Source: Wenyingzhuangia sp. 2_MG-2023 (GTDB taxonomy: Bacteria > Bacteroidota > Bacteroidia > Flavobacteriales > Flavobacteriaceae). Taken from it: DNA of 64,000 nt. The position numbers and the translations under genes are program-made. The notes beneath the pieces are model-generated. The model worked only from the letters and a program-made list of their open reading frames with translations, did not search any database and was not told where the DNA came from. Where the stretch lies: assembly GCF_030548295.1 (NCBI RefSeq), contig NZ_JAUOSB010000006.1, forward strand, positions 1 through 64,000, written 5' to 3'. Shown piece by piece: positions 1-7,672 of the stretch (within the stretch, counting starts at the first letter, position 1; each line of letters opens with the position of its first letter).

Positions 1-557
1 AGAAGTTCTATCTCACCCATATCTCTCAAATGAGAACCATTGATTTTTTATAATAAGTTTAAGAATACGATACAAAAAGAATACTACTAACAGGGTCATC
101 GATCGCAGTCGAGATGTTAAAAAAGAAAGGGTCATCGATGGGTGTTGAGAAGTTCTATCTCACCCATATCTCTCAAATGAGAACCATTGATTTTTTATAA
201 TAAGTTTAAGAATACGATACAAAAGGAATAGCACTAACAGGGTCATCGATCGCTGTCGAGATGTTAAAAAAGAAAGGGTTATCGATGGGAGTCTAGAAGT
301 TCTATCTCACTCATACTTCTCAAATGAGAAGCCATTGATTTTTTATAATAAGATGAAGAATACAATACAAAGGAATACCTCTAAGGTTCATCGAGCGCAG
401 TCGAGATGTTAAAAAAGAAAGGGTCATCGATGGGAGTCTAGAAGTTCTATCTCAGCCATACTTCACAAATGAGAAACCATTGAGTATTTTATAAGAGGAT
501 GAAGAATATGATACAAAGGAACACCTCTAACAGGGTCATCGAGCGCAGTCGAGATGT
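1..557. repeat. Tandem repeat array, about 147-bp unit, four copies
   Basis: Four head-to-tail copies begin at 1, 148, 295 and 440. The first two are 147 bp, the third about 145 bp, and the last is shortened and more diverged, ending at 557. Each unit carries a hairpin ATGGGTG(TT)GAGA/TCTCACCCAT across the unit junction, a short TCTCA-AA-TGAGA hairpin, and the element TCATCGAnCGCAGTCGAGATG, in which TCGA pairs with TCGA. No open reading frame runs through it. The array may continue left of the window. Its function is unknown; it could be a REP-like or ncRNA-like intergenic array. Confidence 0.9.
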
Positions 558-706
558 GTCCACCAGCTCCATAACAAAGACAAAAAACACATAAAAATGT
601 CCGTGTGAGTAAAACTCAAGCAATAAAATAAATTACGTATAGAAAATAGATTGGTCCCAAGAACAATAGCTGTTGTATTCAATCACCAACTTTTTTTAAA
701 TAATAC
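558..706. other. Non-coding gap between repeat array and pheA promoter
   Basis: AT-rich, with no open frame, hairpin with a T-tract or promoter element that I could support. Together with the array it forms the 5' non-coding flank of the aromatic amino acid operon. Confidence 0.6.
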
Positions 707-736
707 TTGCAATTATAGATTTAATTAATACATTTG
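707..736 (+). promoter_or_regulatory. Bacteroidota-type promoter of the Phe/Tyr operon leader
   Basis: TTG at 707-709 and TACATTTG at 729-736 are separated by 19 nt. They match the Bacteroidota housekeeping consensus (-33 TTTG/TTG, -7 TAnnTTTG). Transcription would start near 741-745, about 10-14 nt before the leader peptide ATG at 755, so the whole attenuator lies in the transcript. Confidence 0.75.
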
Positions 737-754
737 TCTCAGATATTACAATTT

Positions 755-829
755 ATGAAATTATTCAACACTAACGGATTTTATTATTTTTTCTTCTTTA
801 ACAAGAAGGAGAGACTTTTCGTGTGTTAA
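755..829 (+). CDS. Phe/Tyr leader peptide (pheA attenuator)
   Basis: A 24-codon ORF from ATG 755 to TAA 827-829. It carries the run FYYFFFF at residues 9-15 and two further Phe at residues 4 and 22, so 7 of 24 codons are Phe and 2 are Tyr. It lies between a good promoter and a Rho-independent terminator directly upstream of prephenate dehydratase. This is the architecture of E. coli pheL. The inferred role is to sense charged tRNA-Phe and tRNA-Tyr through ribosome stalling, not to make a functional protein. Its 3' codons overlap the antiterminator arm at 811-818. It was found by reading the sequence and is too short for ordinary gene calling. Comparison of the leader across related genomes would be the decisive test. 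Confidence 0.85.
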   Translation: MKLFNTNGFYYFFFFNKKERLFVC

Positions 830-857
830 CATTATATATAGCATAACTGAAAGTCTC
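811..857 (+). promoter_or_regulatory. Antiterminator of the Phe/Tyr attenuator
   Basis: GAGACTTT at 811-818 is perfectly complementary (8 bp) to AAAGTCTC at 850-857, which is the 5' arm of the terminator. The two structures are therefore mutually exclusive. A ribosome stalled on the early part of the Phe/Tyr run (779-799) leaves 811-818 free to capture 850-857. A ribosome that reaches the stop codon at 827-829 covers 811-818 and lets the terminator fold. The pairing is seen directly; the mechanism is inferred from classical attenuation. Confidence 0.8.
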
Positions 858-880
858 GATTTTATCGAGGCTTTTTTTTT
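850..880 (+). terminator. Attenuator terminator upstream of pheA
   Basis: The stem AAAGTCTCGA (850-859) pairs with TCGAGGCTTT (865-874), giving 10 bp with one G-U, around a 5-nt loop. It runs into a T-tract at 872-880. It ends 15 nt before the pheA start, so termination here would silence the operon. Confidence 0.85.
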
Positions 881-895
881 GCCAAAAAAAGTAGA

Positions 896-1711
896 ATGAA
901 AATAGCAATACAAGGAATAAAAGGTTCATACCATCACATCGTAGCTGAGAATTATTTTGGAGCTGAAATTGAATTGGTAGAGTGTATGACTTTTGTAGAA
1001 ATGCCAGACATTGTCTTGAGAAATGAAGTGGATTATGCTGTAATGGCTATTGAAAATTCTATTGCAGGGGCAATTTTGCCAAACTATGCATTGATTGACG
1101 AATCGGATTTGACCATTGTTGGAGAATATTACTTGGGAATCAATCACAATTTAATGGCATTACCAGGACAAAAAATAGAAGACATCAAAAAAGTACATTC
1201 TCATCCCATGGCTTTGTTACAGTGTAGAAGTTTTTTTAAGGATTATCCACACATCAAACTAATTGAAGATGTAGATACAGCAGATGTAGCCAAAAGGATA
1301 CAAGAAAACAAATTGTCTAAAATAGGGGCAATTGCCAGTAGCAAAGCGGCAGAAATTTATGAATTGAATATTGTTGCTGAAGAAATACAGACGATTAAGA
1401 AAAATTACACAAGGTTTGTCATCGTTCAAAAAAAGGAAGTGTTAAGAGAAGTAACTGCAACAAAAGCTTCTTTAAAATTTGTGTTGAAACACGAAAGTGG
1501 TTCTTTGGGAGAAGTATTGATGTTGTTGGCAAACCATAAGGTGAATTTGTCAAAAATTCAATCGTTACCCATCATTGATTGTCCTTGGGAATATGCTTTT
1601 TTTGCAGATTTGGTTTTTGAAGATTACCAGGAGTATAAAAATGCAATCAGTGACATTAGATCAAAAGTGTCGAGTTTAAAAATTTTAGGAGAATATAAAG
1701 ACAATAAGTAA
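896..1711 (+). CDS. pheA: Prephenate dehydratase
   Basis: This 271-aa enzyme converts prephenate to phenylpyruvate, the committed step to Phe. The periplasmic-binding-like catalytic domain spans about 1-180 with AIENSIAG (51-58), HPMALLQC (103-110) and the hallmark TRF (172-174). A C-terminal ACT domain (about 191-268, with HESGSLGEVL) would bind Phe for feedback inhibition. There is no chorismate mutase domain; that activity is fused to DAHP synthase three genes downstream. It is the first gene of a four-gene operon and its stop overlaps the next start by one base (TAATG). It is controlled in addition by the leader attenuator at 755-880. Confidence 0.96.
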   Translation: MKIAIQGIKGSYHHIVAENYFGAEIELVECMTFVEMPDIVLRNEVDYAVMAIENSIAGAILPNYALIDESDLTIVGEYYLGINHNLMALPGQKIEDIKKVHSHPMALLQCRSFFKDYPHIKLIEDVDTADVAKRIQENKLSKIGAIASSKAAEIYELNIVAEEIQTIKKNYTRFVIVQKKEVLREVTATKASLKFVLKHESGSLGEVLMLLANHKVNLSKIQSLPIIDCPWEYAFFADLVFEDYQEYKNAISDIRSKVSSLKILGEYKDNK

Positions 1712-2862
1712 TGATTGTTTCTACAGCAAATAGGTTAGGAGATGTAAAAGAATATTATTTCTCTAAAAAATTAAGAGAAGTAGCAAGTCTTAGAGCCGCA
1801 GGTAAGCAGATTATCAGTCTGGGAATTGGAAGTCCAGATTTAACACCAGACAAAAGTGTATTGTTGGCTTTGAACAATGCTTCCAAAGAAGTGACAGCTC
1901 ACGGATACCAATCGTACCAAGGGTTGCCAGCTTTGAGACAAGCGATGTCTTCTTTTTATGAAAATAATTTTAAGGTGGCTTTAGATCCTGAAAAAGAGGT
2001 ATTGCCATTGATGGGGTCTAAAGAGGGAATCATGCACGTTTCGATGGCTTTTTTAAATCCTGGAGATCAAGTATTAGTACCAAACCCGGGATACCCAACG
2101 TATACATCAGTAACAAAGTTGGTGGGAGCAGAGCCTGTTTTTTACGATTTGGTAGCAGAAAATAAATGGTTGCCAGATTTTGAAGCTTTGGAAAAATTAG
2201 ATTTGTCTAAAGTGAAAATCATGTGGATCAATTATCCACACATGCCAACGGGAGCAACAGCCAAAAATAAAGTATATGATAAGTTGATTGCTTTTGCCAA
2301 AAAACACAAAATATTATTGGTTAATGACAATCCGTACAGTTTTGTATTGAACGACAATCCTGAGAGTATTTTAAAGTACGAAGGTGCAAAAGAAGTTGCT
2401 TTGGAACTAAATTCGTTGAGTAAGAGTTTCAATATGGCGGGTTGGAGAGTTGGAATGTTTGTAGGAGCTAGTACGTATTTAGCGCAAATATTAAAGGTAA
2501 AAAGCAACATGGATTCTGGAATGTTTTACGGAATTCAAAAAGGAGCGATTGAAGCGTTACACTTGTCAAAAGATTGGTTCAAAAGTATCAATGAACACTA
2601 CCACAGACGTAGGGAAATAGTATATCAAATTTTAGACGAGTTGAACTGTGTGTACGACACTTCTCATGTGGGAATGTTTGTTTGGGCAAAATTACCAGAG
2701 GGAATCACATCCGAGCAAATGACAGACAAAATGCTGTACGAAAAAGATGTATTCATCACACCAGGTACCGTTTTTGGAAGCAATGGTGAGGGATATGTAA
2801 GATTGTCTTTGTGTGTGTCAGAAGAAAATTTAAAAGAAGTCTTAGCTAGGGTAAAAGCATAG
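1711..2862 (+). CDS. PLP-dependent aminotransferase, class I/II (aromatic or prephenate)
   Basis: A fold-type I aminotransferase of 383 aa. The Schiff-base lysine is K238 in NSLSKSFNMAGWR, and the cofactor-binding D206 lies in NDNPY. PNPGYPTY at 124-131 and NYPHMPTG at 174-181 are typical of the LL-DAP/aspartate-type subgroup. It is sandwiched between prephenate dehydratase and prephenate dehydrogenase with a one-base overlap. The likely job is transamination of phenylpyruvate and 4-hydroxyphenylpyruvate, or of prephenate to arogenate. Substrate choice cannot be settled from sequence. Confidence 0.9.
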   Translation: MIVSTANRLGDVKEYYFSKKLREVASLRAAGKQIISLGIGSPDLTPDKSVLLALNNASKEVTAHGYQSYQGLPALRQAMSSFYENNFKVALDPEKEVLPLMGSKEGIMHVSMAFLNPGDQVLVPNPGYPTYTSVTKLVGAEPVFYDLVAENKWLPDFEALEKLDLSKVKIMWINYPHMPTGATAKNKVYDKLIAFAKKHKILLVNDNPYSFVLNDNPESILKYEGAKEVALELNSLSKSFNMAGWRVGMFVGASTYLAQILKVKSNMDSGMFYGIQKGAIEALHLSKDWFKSINEHYHRRREIVYQILDELNCVYDTSHVGMFVWAKLPEGITSEQMTDKMLYEKDVFITPGTVFGSNGEGYVRLSLCVSEENLKEVLARVKA

Positions 2863-2900
2863 ATCAAGTAGGGATAGAGTATAGATAGAGTAGTAAAAAT

Positions 2901-3749
2901 ATGTTGGTAACAGTTATAGGTTTAGGGTTGATAGGAGGTTCTTTAGCGTTGGAATTGAAAAAACGACTAGGGTATACTGTTCAAGGAATTGATGCAAATT
3001 CTGTAAATGCTCAAAAGGCATTAGAGTTAGGGATTGTAGAGAGCGTTGTGAGTCTTGAAGATATTACTACGAGTGATGTGGTTGTCTTAGCCGTGCCAGT
3101 AAATTATTTACCCAGTTTGACACTTCAAGTGTTAGACCTCATAAAAAAGGATGCTGTTGTCTTTGATATGGGTTCTACGAAAGAGAAATTGTGTAAAACT
3201 GTTGAAAATCATGAAAAAAGGAGTAATTTTGTGGCCGTTCATCCTATTGCAGGTACAGAATATTCAGGTCCAGAAGCCGCAATATACAATCTGTTTGATG
3301 GTAAAGTAAATATTATTTGCGATAAAGAGTTAAGTAGTAGTGCTGCAGTAACTAAGGTTTTAGAAGTATTTGAGACTTTAAATATGAGAACTACTTTTAT
3401 GAATAGTATAGCACATGACAAGCATATTGCATACGTTTCACATTTGTCACATATCAGTTCTTTTATGTTAGGGAAAACGGTGTTAGAGAAAGAGAAAAAC
3501 GAAAAGAATATTTTTGATATGGCAGGTTCTGGTTTTGAATCTACGGTTCGTTTGGCAAAAAGTTCACCAAATATGTGGAGCCCTATATTTATTGAAAATA
3601 AAGAGAATATATTAGATTCTTTAAATGAATACATTGATAATTTGATAACATTTAAGAATTTGATTATAGAGGAAAATAGTGAAGGTTTGCAGAAAACGAT
3701 GAAAGAAACAAACCATATTAAAGAAGTATTAAACGGAATTCAAAAATAA
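2901..3749 (+). CDS. tyrA: Prephenate dehydrogenase
   Basis: An NAD(P)-dependent dehydrogenase of 282 aa that converts prephenate to 4-hydroxyphenylpyruvate for Tyr. The Rossmann motif is GLGLIGGS (7-14). The family signatures HPIAGTE (114-120) and HxxHIAYVSHLSH follow. It has no fused chorismate mutase and no obvious ACT domain, so it is the short form. It follows the aminotransferase after 38 nt and precedes DAHP synthase by 18 nt, and is probably co-transcribed under the leader attenuator. Confidence 0.94.
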   Translation: MLVTVIGLGLIGGSLALELKKRLGYTVQGIDANSVNAQKALELGIVESVVSLEDITTSDVVVLAVPVNYLPSLTLQVLDLIKKDAVVFDMGSTKEKLCKTVENHEKRSNFVAVHPIAGTEYSGPEAAIYNLFDGKVNIICDKELSSSAAVTKVLEVFETLNMRTTFMNSIAHDKHIAYVSHLSHISSFMLGKTVLEKEKNEKNIFDMAGSGFESTVRLAKSSPNMWSPIFIENKENILDSLNEYIDNLITFKNLIIEENSEGLQKTMKETNHIKEVLNGIQK

Positions 3750-3767
3750 AAGTAGATAATTACTAAG

Positions 3768-4850
3768 ATGGAAAACAAAAAAGAATTAAGAGCGTGGTTG
3801 GATGACATGAAATTAGATCATCCTCTAGTAATTGCAGGACCTTGTAGTGCTGAAACAGAAGAGCAAGTATTAAAAATTGCTCACGAATTGAAAAATACAG
3901 ACGCTACTGTATTTAGAGCAGGTGTATGGAAACCAAGAACTAGACCAGGTGGTTTTGAAGGTGTTGGTGCTGTTGCATTACCATGGTTGAAAAAAGTAAA
4001 AGAGCAAACAGGATTGTTAACTGCTGTTGAAGTTGCTAATGTTGCACATGTAAAATTAGCCTTAGAAGCAGATGTTGATATTTTATGGTTAGGAGCTCGT
4101 ACTACAGTAAACCCTTTTGCAGTACAAGAAGTTGCTGATGCATTAGAAGGTACTGATAAAATTGTTTTGATTAAAAACCCAATCAACCCAGATTTAGCTT
4201 TATGGTTAGGTGGTGTTGAGCGTTTGTACAAAGCAAATATCAAAAACTTAGGAGTAATTCACAGAGGTTTTTCTTCTTACAAAAAAACAAAATATAGAAA
4301 CGTGCCTCAATGGCAATTGCCAATTGAATTGAAACGTAAATTCCCAGATTTACCAATTATCAACGATCCATCTCACATTTGTGGAAACAGAACTGGAATT
4401 CAAGAAATTTCTCAAATTGCTTTAGATTTGAACTTTGAAGGATTGATGATTGAAACTCACATTACTCCAGATGAAGCTTGGTCAGATGCTGCACAGCAAA
4501 TTACACCTGCTCGTTTGGTGGAAATAATGAATGATTTAAAAGTTCGTAAACCAAAAGCAGAAGGAGAAGCTTTGGATCAATTGAAAGAATTACGTTCTGA
4601 AATTGATGTAATTGACAATCACCTTATCCAAACTTTGGCAGAAAGAATGTCTGTAGCAGAACAAATTGGAAAAGTTAAAAAAGCTCAAAATGTTTCTGTA
4701 TTACAAGATGCTCGTTGGGGAGAGATTTTAGATAACATGGCTAAAATTGGAGAAGAAGCAGGATTGAGTGAAGATTTTATCAAAACTGTTTATAAGGCAA
4801 TTCACCAAGAATCTATCAATAAACAAGAAGAAATAGTTACTTCTAAGTAA
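3768..4850 (+). CDS. Bifunctional DAHP synthase / chorismate mutase
   Basis: A 360-aa fusion. Residues 1-260 are a class I-type DAHP synthase with AGPCS (23-27), KPRTRPG (55-61) and DPSH (200-203). Residues about 266-350 are an AroQ-type chorismate mutase with ELRSEIDVIDNHLIQTLAERM. It catalyses both the first step of the shikimate pathway and the branch-point step chorismate to prephenate, and so feeds both pheA and tyrA. This arrangement is common in Bacteroidota. It is the last gene of the operon, followed by a strong terminator. The chorismate mutase domain could act as an allosteric sensor for the synthase, as known for related fusions. Confidence 0.95.
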   Translation: MENKKELRAWLDDMKLDHPLVIAGPCSAETEEQVLKIAHELKNTDATVFRAGVWKPRTRPGGFEGVGAVALPWLKKVKEQTGLLTAVEVANVAHVKLALEADVDILWLGARTTVNPFAVQEVADALEGTDKIVLIKNPINPDLALWLGGVERLYKANIKNLGVIHRGFSSYKKTKYRNVPQWQLPIELKRKFPDLPIINDPSHICGNRTGIQEISQIALDLNFEGLMIETHITPDEAWSDAAQQITPARLVEIMNDLKVRKPKAEGEALDQLKELRSEIDVIDNHLIQTLAERMSVAEQIGKVKKAQNVSVLQDARWGEILDNMAKIGEEAGLSEDFIKTVYKAIHQESINKQEEIVTSK

Positions 4851-4876
4851 TATTTAGATAGCATTATTAAAGCGTC

Positions 4877-4912
4877 AAAAAAAGCGGAAACATTCTTTGT
4901 TTTCGCTTTTTT
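4877..4912 (+). terminator. Terminator of the Phe/Tyr operon
   Basis: A hairpin with arms AAAAAAGCGGAAA and TTTTCGCTTTTTT around CATTCTTTG, ending in a T-rich run. It closes the four-gene operon. Confidence 0.85.
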
Positions 4913-4931
4913 ATATTTTGTAATAAAATGT

Positions 4932-4961
4932 TTTGTAAATAATTATAACATAGTATATTTG
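4932..4961 (+). promoter_or_regulatory. Promoter of the nucleotidyltransferase/GHMP fusion gene
   Basis: TTTG at 4932-4935, an 18-nt spacer, then TATATTTG at 4954-4961. This matches the Bacteroidota consensus. The start codon lies at 4988. Confidence 0.7.
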
Positions 4962-4987
4962 ATTATACTAACTAAAAAAAAATTGTA

Positions 4988-6130
4988 ATGAAAGTCTTTG
5001 TTTCCGGTTGTTTTGATATGTTACATAGTGGTCATGTTGCCTTTTTTAAGGAAGCCGCTACTTATGGTGATGTGTATGTAGGTATAGGTTCTGATAATAC
5101 AGTAATGGAGTTAAAAGCAAGACACACCATTAATTCAGAACAAGAAAGATTGTACATGGTCAAATCAATAAAACATGTTACAGATGCTTTTGTGAATAGA
5201 GGTGGTGGGATTTTAGATTTTGAAGAAGATCTGAGAGAATTAATGCCAGAAAAGTGCCTTGTAAATGAGGACGGACATTCTTATGCAAAAGAAAAGTTGT
5301 GTAAAGAATTGGGAATCGAATATATAGTGCTTGAGAGAATACCAGAAGCAGGTTTGCCTGAAAGATCTACGACTCAAATTAGAGGTGGAGTTGGTAGTCA
5401 ATTACCATATCGTGTGGATTTAGCAGGTACTTGGATTGATCAACCAGATGTGTCTAAAATAGCACCAGGTTGGGCTATTACTGTTTCTGTTGAGCCAATT
5501 ATTGAATATAATGAACGTAGCGGTATGTCTACTTCTACTAGAAATGCAGCTAAAGTCATTTGGCCGTATAATTTGCCTTTAGAAAAACCAGAAAAATTAG
5601 CTGAGATTTTGTTCAGATATGAGAATAGACCTGGAAATACTATTATTTCTGGAGCTCAAGATGCCATAGGTATTTGTGTTCCTGGTTTGACAAGACATTA
5701 CTACAATGGAGATTACTGGCCAGAAAAAATCGAGAAAAAATACGATGAAGAACTTTTACAATGGATAGAAGATCATGTGTCTATGATGACATTATGGCCT
5801 CGTCCTGCAGGAACTGATTTATTATCTAATACAAATGTTACTAAAGAAACTGTTTCTAAATTGACAGCAGCTGCTGAGAAGTGTTGGGATGGGATTATTA
5901 ACAAAGATTTAGAAAAATTTAGTGCTGCTTTCTTAGAGTCTTTCCAAGCACAAATTGCCATGTATCCAAATATGGTAACTCCAGAAATCCAAGATGTAAT
6001 AGATCAAGTTAAAGATGATGCTTTAGCTTGGAAATTGTCCGGAGCAGGTGGTGGAGGGTATTTGATTTTAGTATCTGACAAACCTATCAAAAACACCATG
6101 AAAATTAAGGTTCGTAGATGGAATTTGTAA
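4988..6130 (+). CDS. Cytidylyltransferase-like domain fused to a GHMP kinase-like domain
   Basis: A 380-aa two-domain protein. Residues 1-135 are a nucleotidyltransferase of the cytidylyltransferase superfamily with HSGH (13-16) and STTQIRG (127-133). Residues about 138-365 resemble a GHMP-family sugar kinase: PYRVDLAGTWIDQP (140-153) fits the substrate-binding N-terminal motif and SGAGGGGY (351-358) fits motif 3. The canonical ATP loop PxxxGLGSSA is not visible; SGAQDAIG (221-228) stands near that place. The pairing suggests phosphorylation and nucleotide activation of a sugar in one polypeptide, as in heptose or fucose activation. If the ATP loop is truly lost, the second domain may only bind sugar. 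It is a single gene with its own promoter and terminator. Confidence 0.75.
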   Translation: MKVFVSGCFDMLHSGHVAFFKEAATYGDVYVGIGSDNTVMELKARHTINSEQERLYMVKSIKHVTDAFVNRGGGILDFEEDLRELMPEKCLVNEDGHSYAKEKLCKELGIEYIVLERIPEAGLPERSTTQIRGGVGSQLPYRVDLAGTWIDQPDVSKIAPGWAITVSVEPIIEYNERSGMSTSTRNAAKVIWPYNLPLEKPEKLAEILFRYENRPGNTIISGAQDAIGICVPGLTRHYYNGDYWPEKIEKKYDEELLQWIEDHVSMMTLWPRPAGTDLLSNTNVTKETVSKLTAAAEKCWDGIINKDLEKFSAAFLESFQAQIAMYPNMVTPEIQDVIDQVKDDALAWKLSGAGGGGYLILVSDKPIKNTMKIKVRRWNL

Positions 6131-6203
6131 ATTAAATAGTCAGTTTTAAATGATCAAGAATTGATATTAGCTTTAAAAAAGACTAAAATTGTTGTTAAAG
6201 AAT

Positions 6204-6245
6204 AAAAAATGGGAATAGATTTAAATCTATTCCCATTTTTTGTTT
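6204..6245 (+). terminator. Terminator after the fusion gene
   Basis: A near-perfect palindrome: AAAAAATGGGAATAGATTT pairs with AAATCTATTCCCATTTTTT. It works in either orientation and sits just upstream of the rsgA promoter. Confidence 0.9.
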
Positions 6246-6275
6246 GCGACTATCTATTGAAAACAACTATTTTTG
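6243..6275 (+). promoter_or_regulatory. Probable promoter of rsgA (short or no leader)
   Basis: TTTG at 6243-6246, a 21-nt spacer and TATTTTTG at 6268-6275. The rsgA ATG is at 6280, where transcription would be expected to begin, so the transcript may be nearly leaderless. Confidence 0.5.
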
Positions 6276-6279
6276 CTAT

Positions 6280-7221
6280 ATGAATGGAATTGTAACAAAG
6301 TCTACAGGAAGTTGGTATTCGGTGAGAACCGAAGAGGGAGTGATTTATCAGTGTAGGATTCCTGGGAAGTTTCGAATGAAAGGGATTAAGAGTACAAATC
6401 CTATCGCAGTAGGAGATGAAGTGATTTTTGAACTAGAACCTAAAAAGGAAACTGGAGTGGTTAAAGAGATCAAAGACAGAAAAAATGTCATTGTTCGTAA
6501 ATCAGTAAATCTTTCTAAGCAAACACACATCATTGCCTCAAATATTGACATCGCTTTTTTGGTGGTAACACTTCACAACCCAGAAACTACTACTACTTTT
6601 ATCGATCGTTTTTTAGCAACAGCTGAGGCCTATAGTATCAAAGCTATTTTGTTATTTAATAAAATTGATACACATGATACTGAGATGGACGAGTACAGAG
6701 AAGCATTTCAGTACATATACACCAGTATTGGTTATGAATGTATAGATGTATCTGCTATAGAAAAAATTAATTTAGATGTTGTGAAAAACATCATGAAAGA
6801 TAAAGTGAGTTTGTTTGCGGGTCATTCAGGTGTTGGCAAATCTACTTTGGTGAATGCTATTGAGCCAACATTGAATTTAAAAACCAAAGAAATTTCAGAG
6901 CAACATCAACAAGGGCAACATACAACTACTTTTGCAGAAATGTATCCATTGTCTTTTGGTGGTTATATTATCGATACTCCAGGGATTAGAGGTTTTGGAG
7001 TTGTGGACTTCGGAAAATATGAGGTTACAGATTATTTTCCAGAGTTATTTGCTTTAAAAGGATTGTGCAAATTTAACAATTGTACCCATGTAGAAGAACC
7101 AAAATGTGCTGTGAAAAAAGCTTTAGAAGAAGGGTTAGTGTCTGAAACTAGATACGAAAGCTATTTGCAATTGCTAAAAGAAGAAGAAGAACATTATAGG
7201 CAAGACATTTTTAAATCATGA
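6280..7221 (+). CDS. rsgA: Small ribosomal subunit biogenesis GTPase RsgA
   Basis: A circularly permuted GTPase of 313 aa that acts in late 30S maturation. An N-terminal OB domain spans about 1-75. The permuted G motifs are NKID (127-130, G4), GHSGVGKS (181-188, G1) and DTPG (232-235, G3). A C-terminal zinc knuckle follows, with Cys/His in LCKFNNCTHVEEPKC. I chose ATG 6280 (MNGIVTKSTG) over an in-frame TTG at 6244 because homologues begin there and the upstream TTG lies inside the terminator/promoter segment. Its stop overlaps the dtd start by four bases (ATGA). Confidence 0.95.
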   Translation: MNGIVTKSTGSWYSVRTEEGVIYQCRIPGKFRMKGIKSTNPIAVGDEVIFELEPKKETGVVKEIKDRKNVIVRKSVNLSKQTHIIASNIDIAFLVVTLHNPETTTTFIDRFLATAEAYSIKAILLFNKIDTHDTEMDEYREAFQYIYTSIGYECIDVSAIEKINLDVVKNIMKDKVSLFAGHSGVGKSTLVNAIEPTLNLKTKEISEQHQQGQHTTTFAEMYPLSFGGYIIDTPGIRGFGVVDFGKYEVTDYFPELFALKGLCKFNNCTHVEEPKCAVKKALEEGLVSETRYESYLQLLKEEEEHYRQDIFKS

Positions 7222-7670
7222 GAGTAGTTGTTCAAAGAGTTTCAGAAGGAGCTGTTACTATTGACAAAGAAACAGTAGCTAGTATAGCTAGTGGATTGGT
7301 GGTTCTAGTTGGAATTGTACCAGAAGATACTCAAGAAGATGTGGAATGGTTGTGTCATAAAATTGTAAAATTACGAATTTTTGGTGATGAAAATAACCAG
7401 ATGAACTTATCTGTTAAAGAAGTAGATGGAGATATTATTGTAGTCAGTCAATTTACACTTCACGCATTGACAAAAAAAGGAAATAGGCCTAGTTATATAA
7501 AAGCAGCAAAGCCTGAAATAGCAGTTCCTATATATGAAAGTTTTAAAAAACGTTTGTCAGAATTGTTAGAAAAAGAAGTGCAAAGCGGTCAGTTTGGTGC
7601 TGACATGAAAGTTGCATTGGTCAATGATGGTCCGGTAACCTTATTAATAGATTCTCATCAAAAAGAATAA
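7218..7670 (+). CDS. dtd: D-aminoacyl-tRNA deacylase
   Basis: A 150-aa cytosolic enzyme that removes D-amino acids, and Gly from tRNA-Ala, from mischarged tRNAs. The diagnostic motifs SQFTL (about residues 77-81) and the cis-Pro GPVT near the C terminus are both present. Length is normal for the family. It is translationally coupled to rsgA by an ATGA overlap and lies 2 nt before the next gene. Confidence 0.96.
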   Translation: MRVVVQRVSEGAVTIDKETVASIASGLVVLVGIVPEDTQEDVEWLCHKIVKLRIFGDENNQMNLSVKEVDGDIIVVSQFTLHALTKKGNRPSYIKAAKPEIAVPIYESFKKRLSELLEKEVQSGQFGADMKVALVNDGPVTLLIDSHQKE

Positions 7671-7672
7671 AT

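Noticed and set aside
1-557. CRISPR array
   Set aside because: Units are about 147 bp, without alternating unique spacers, and no cas genes are in the window.
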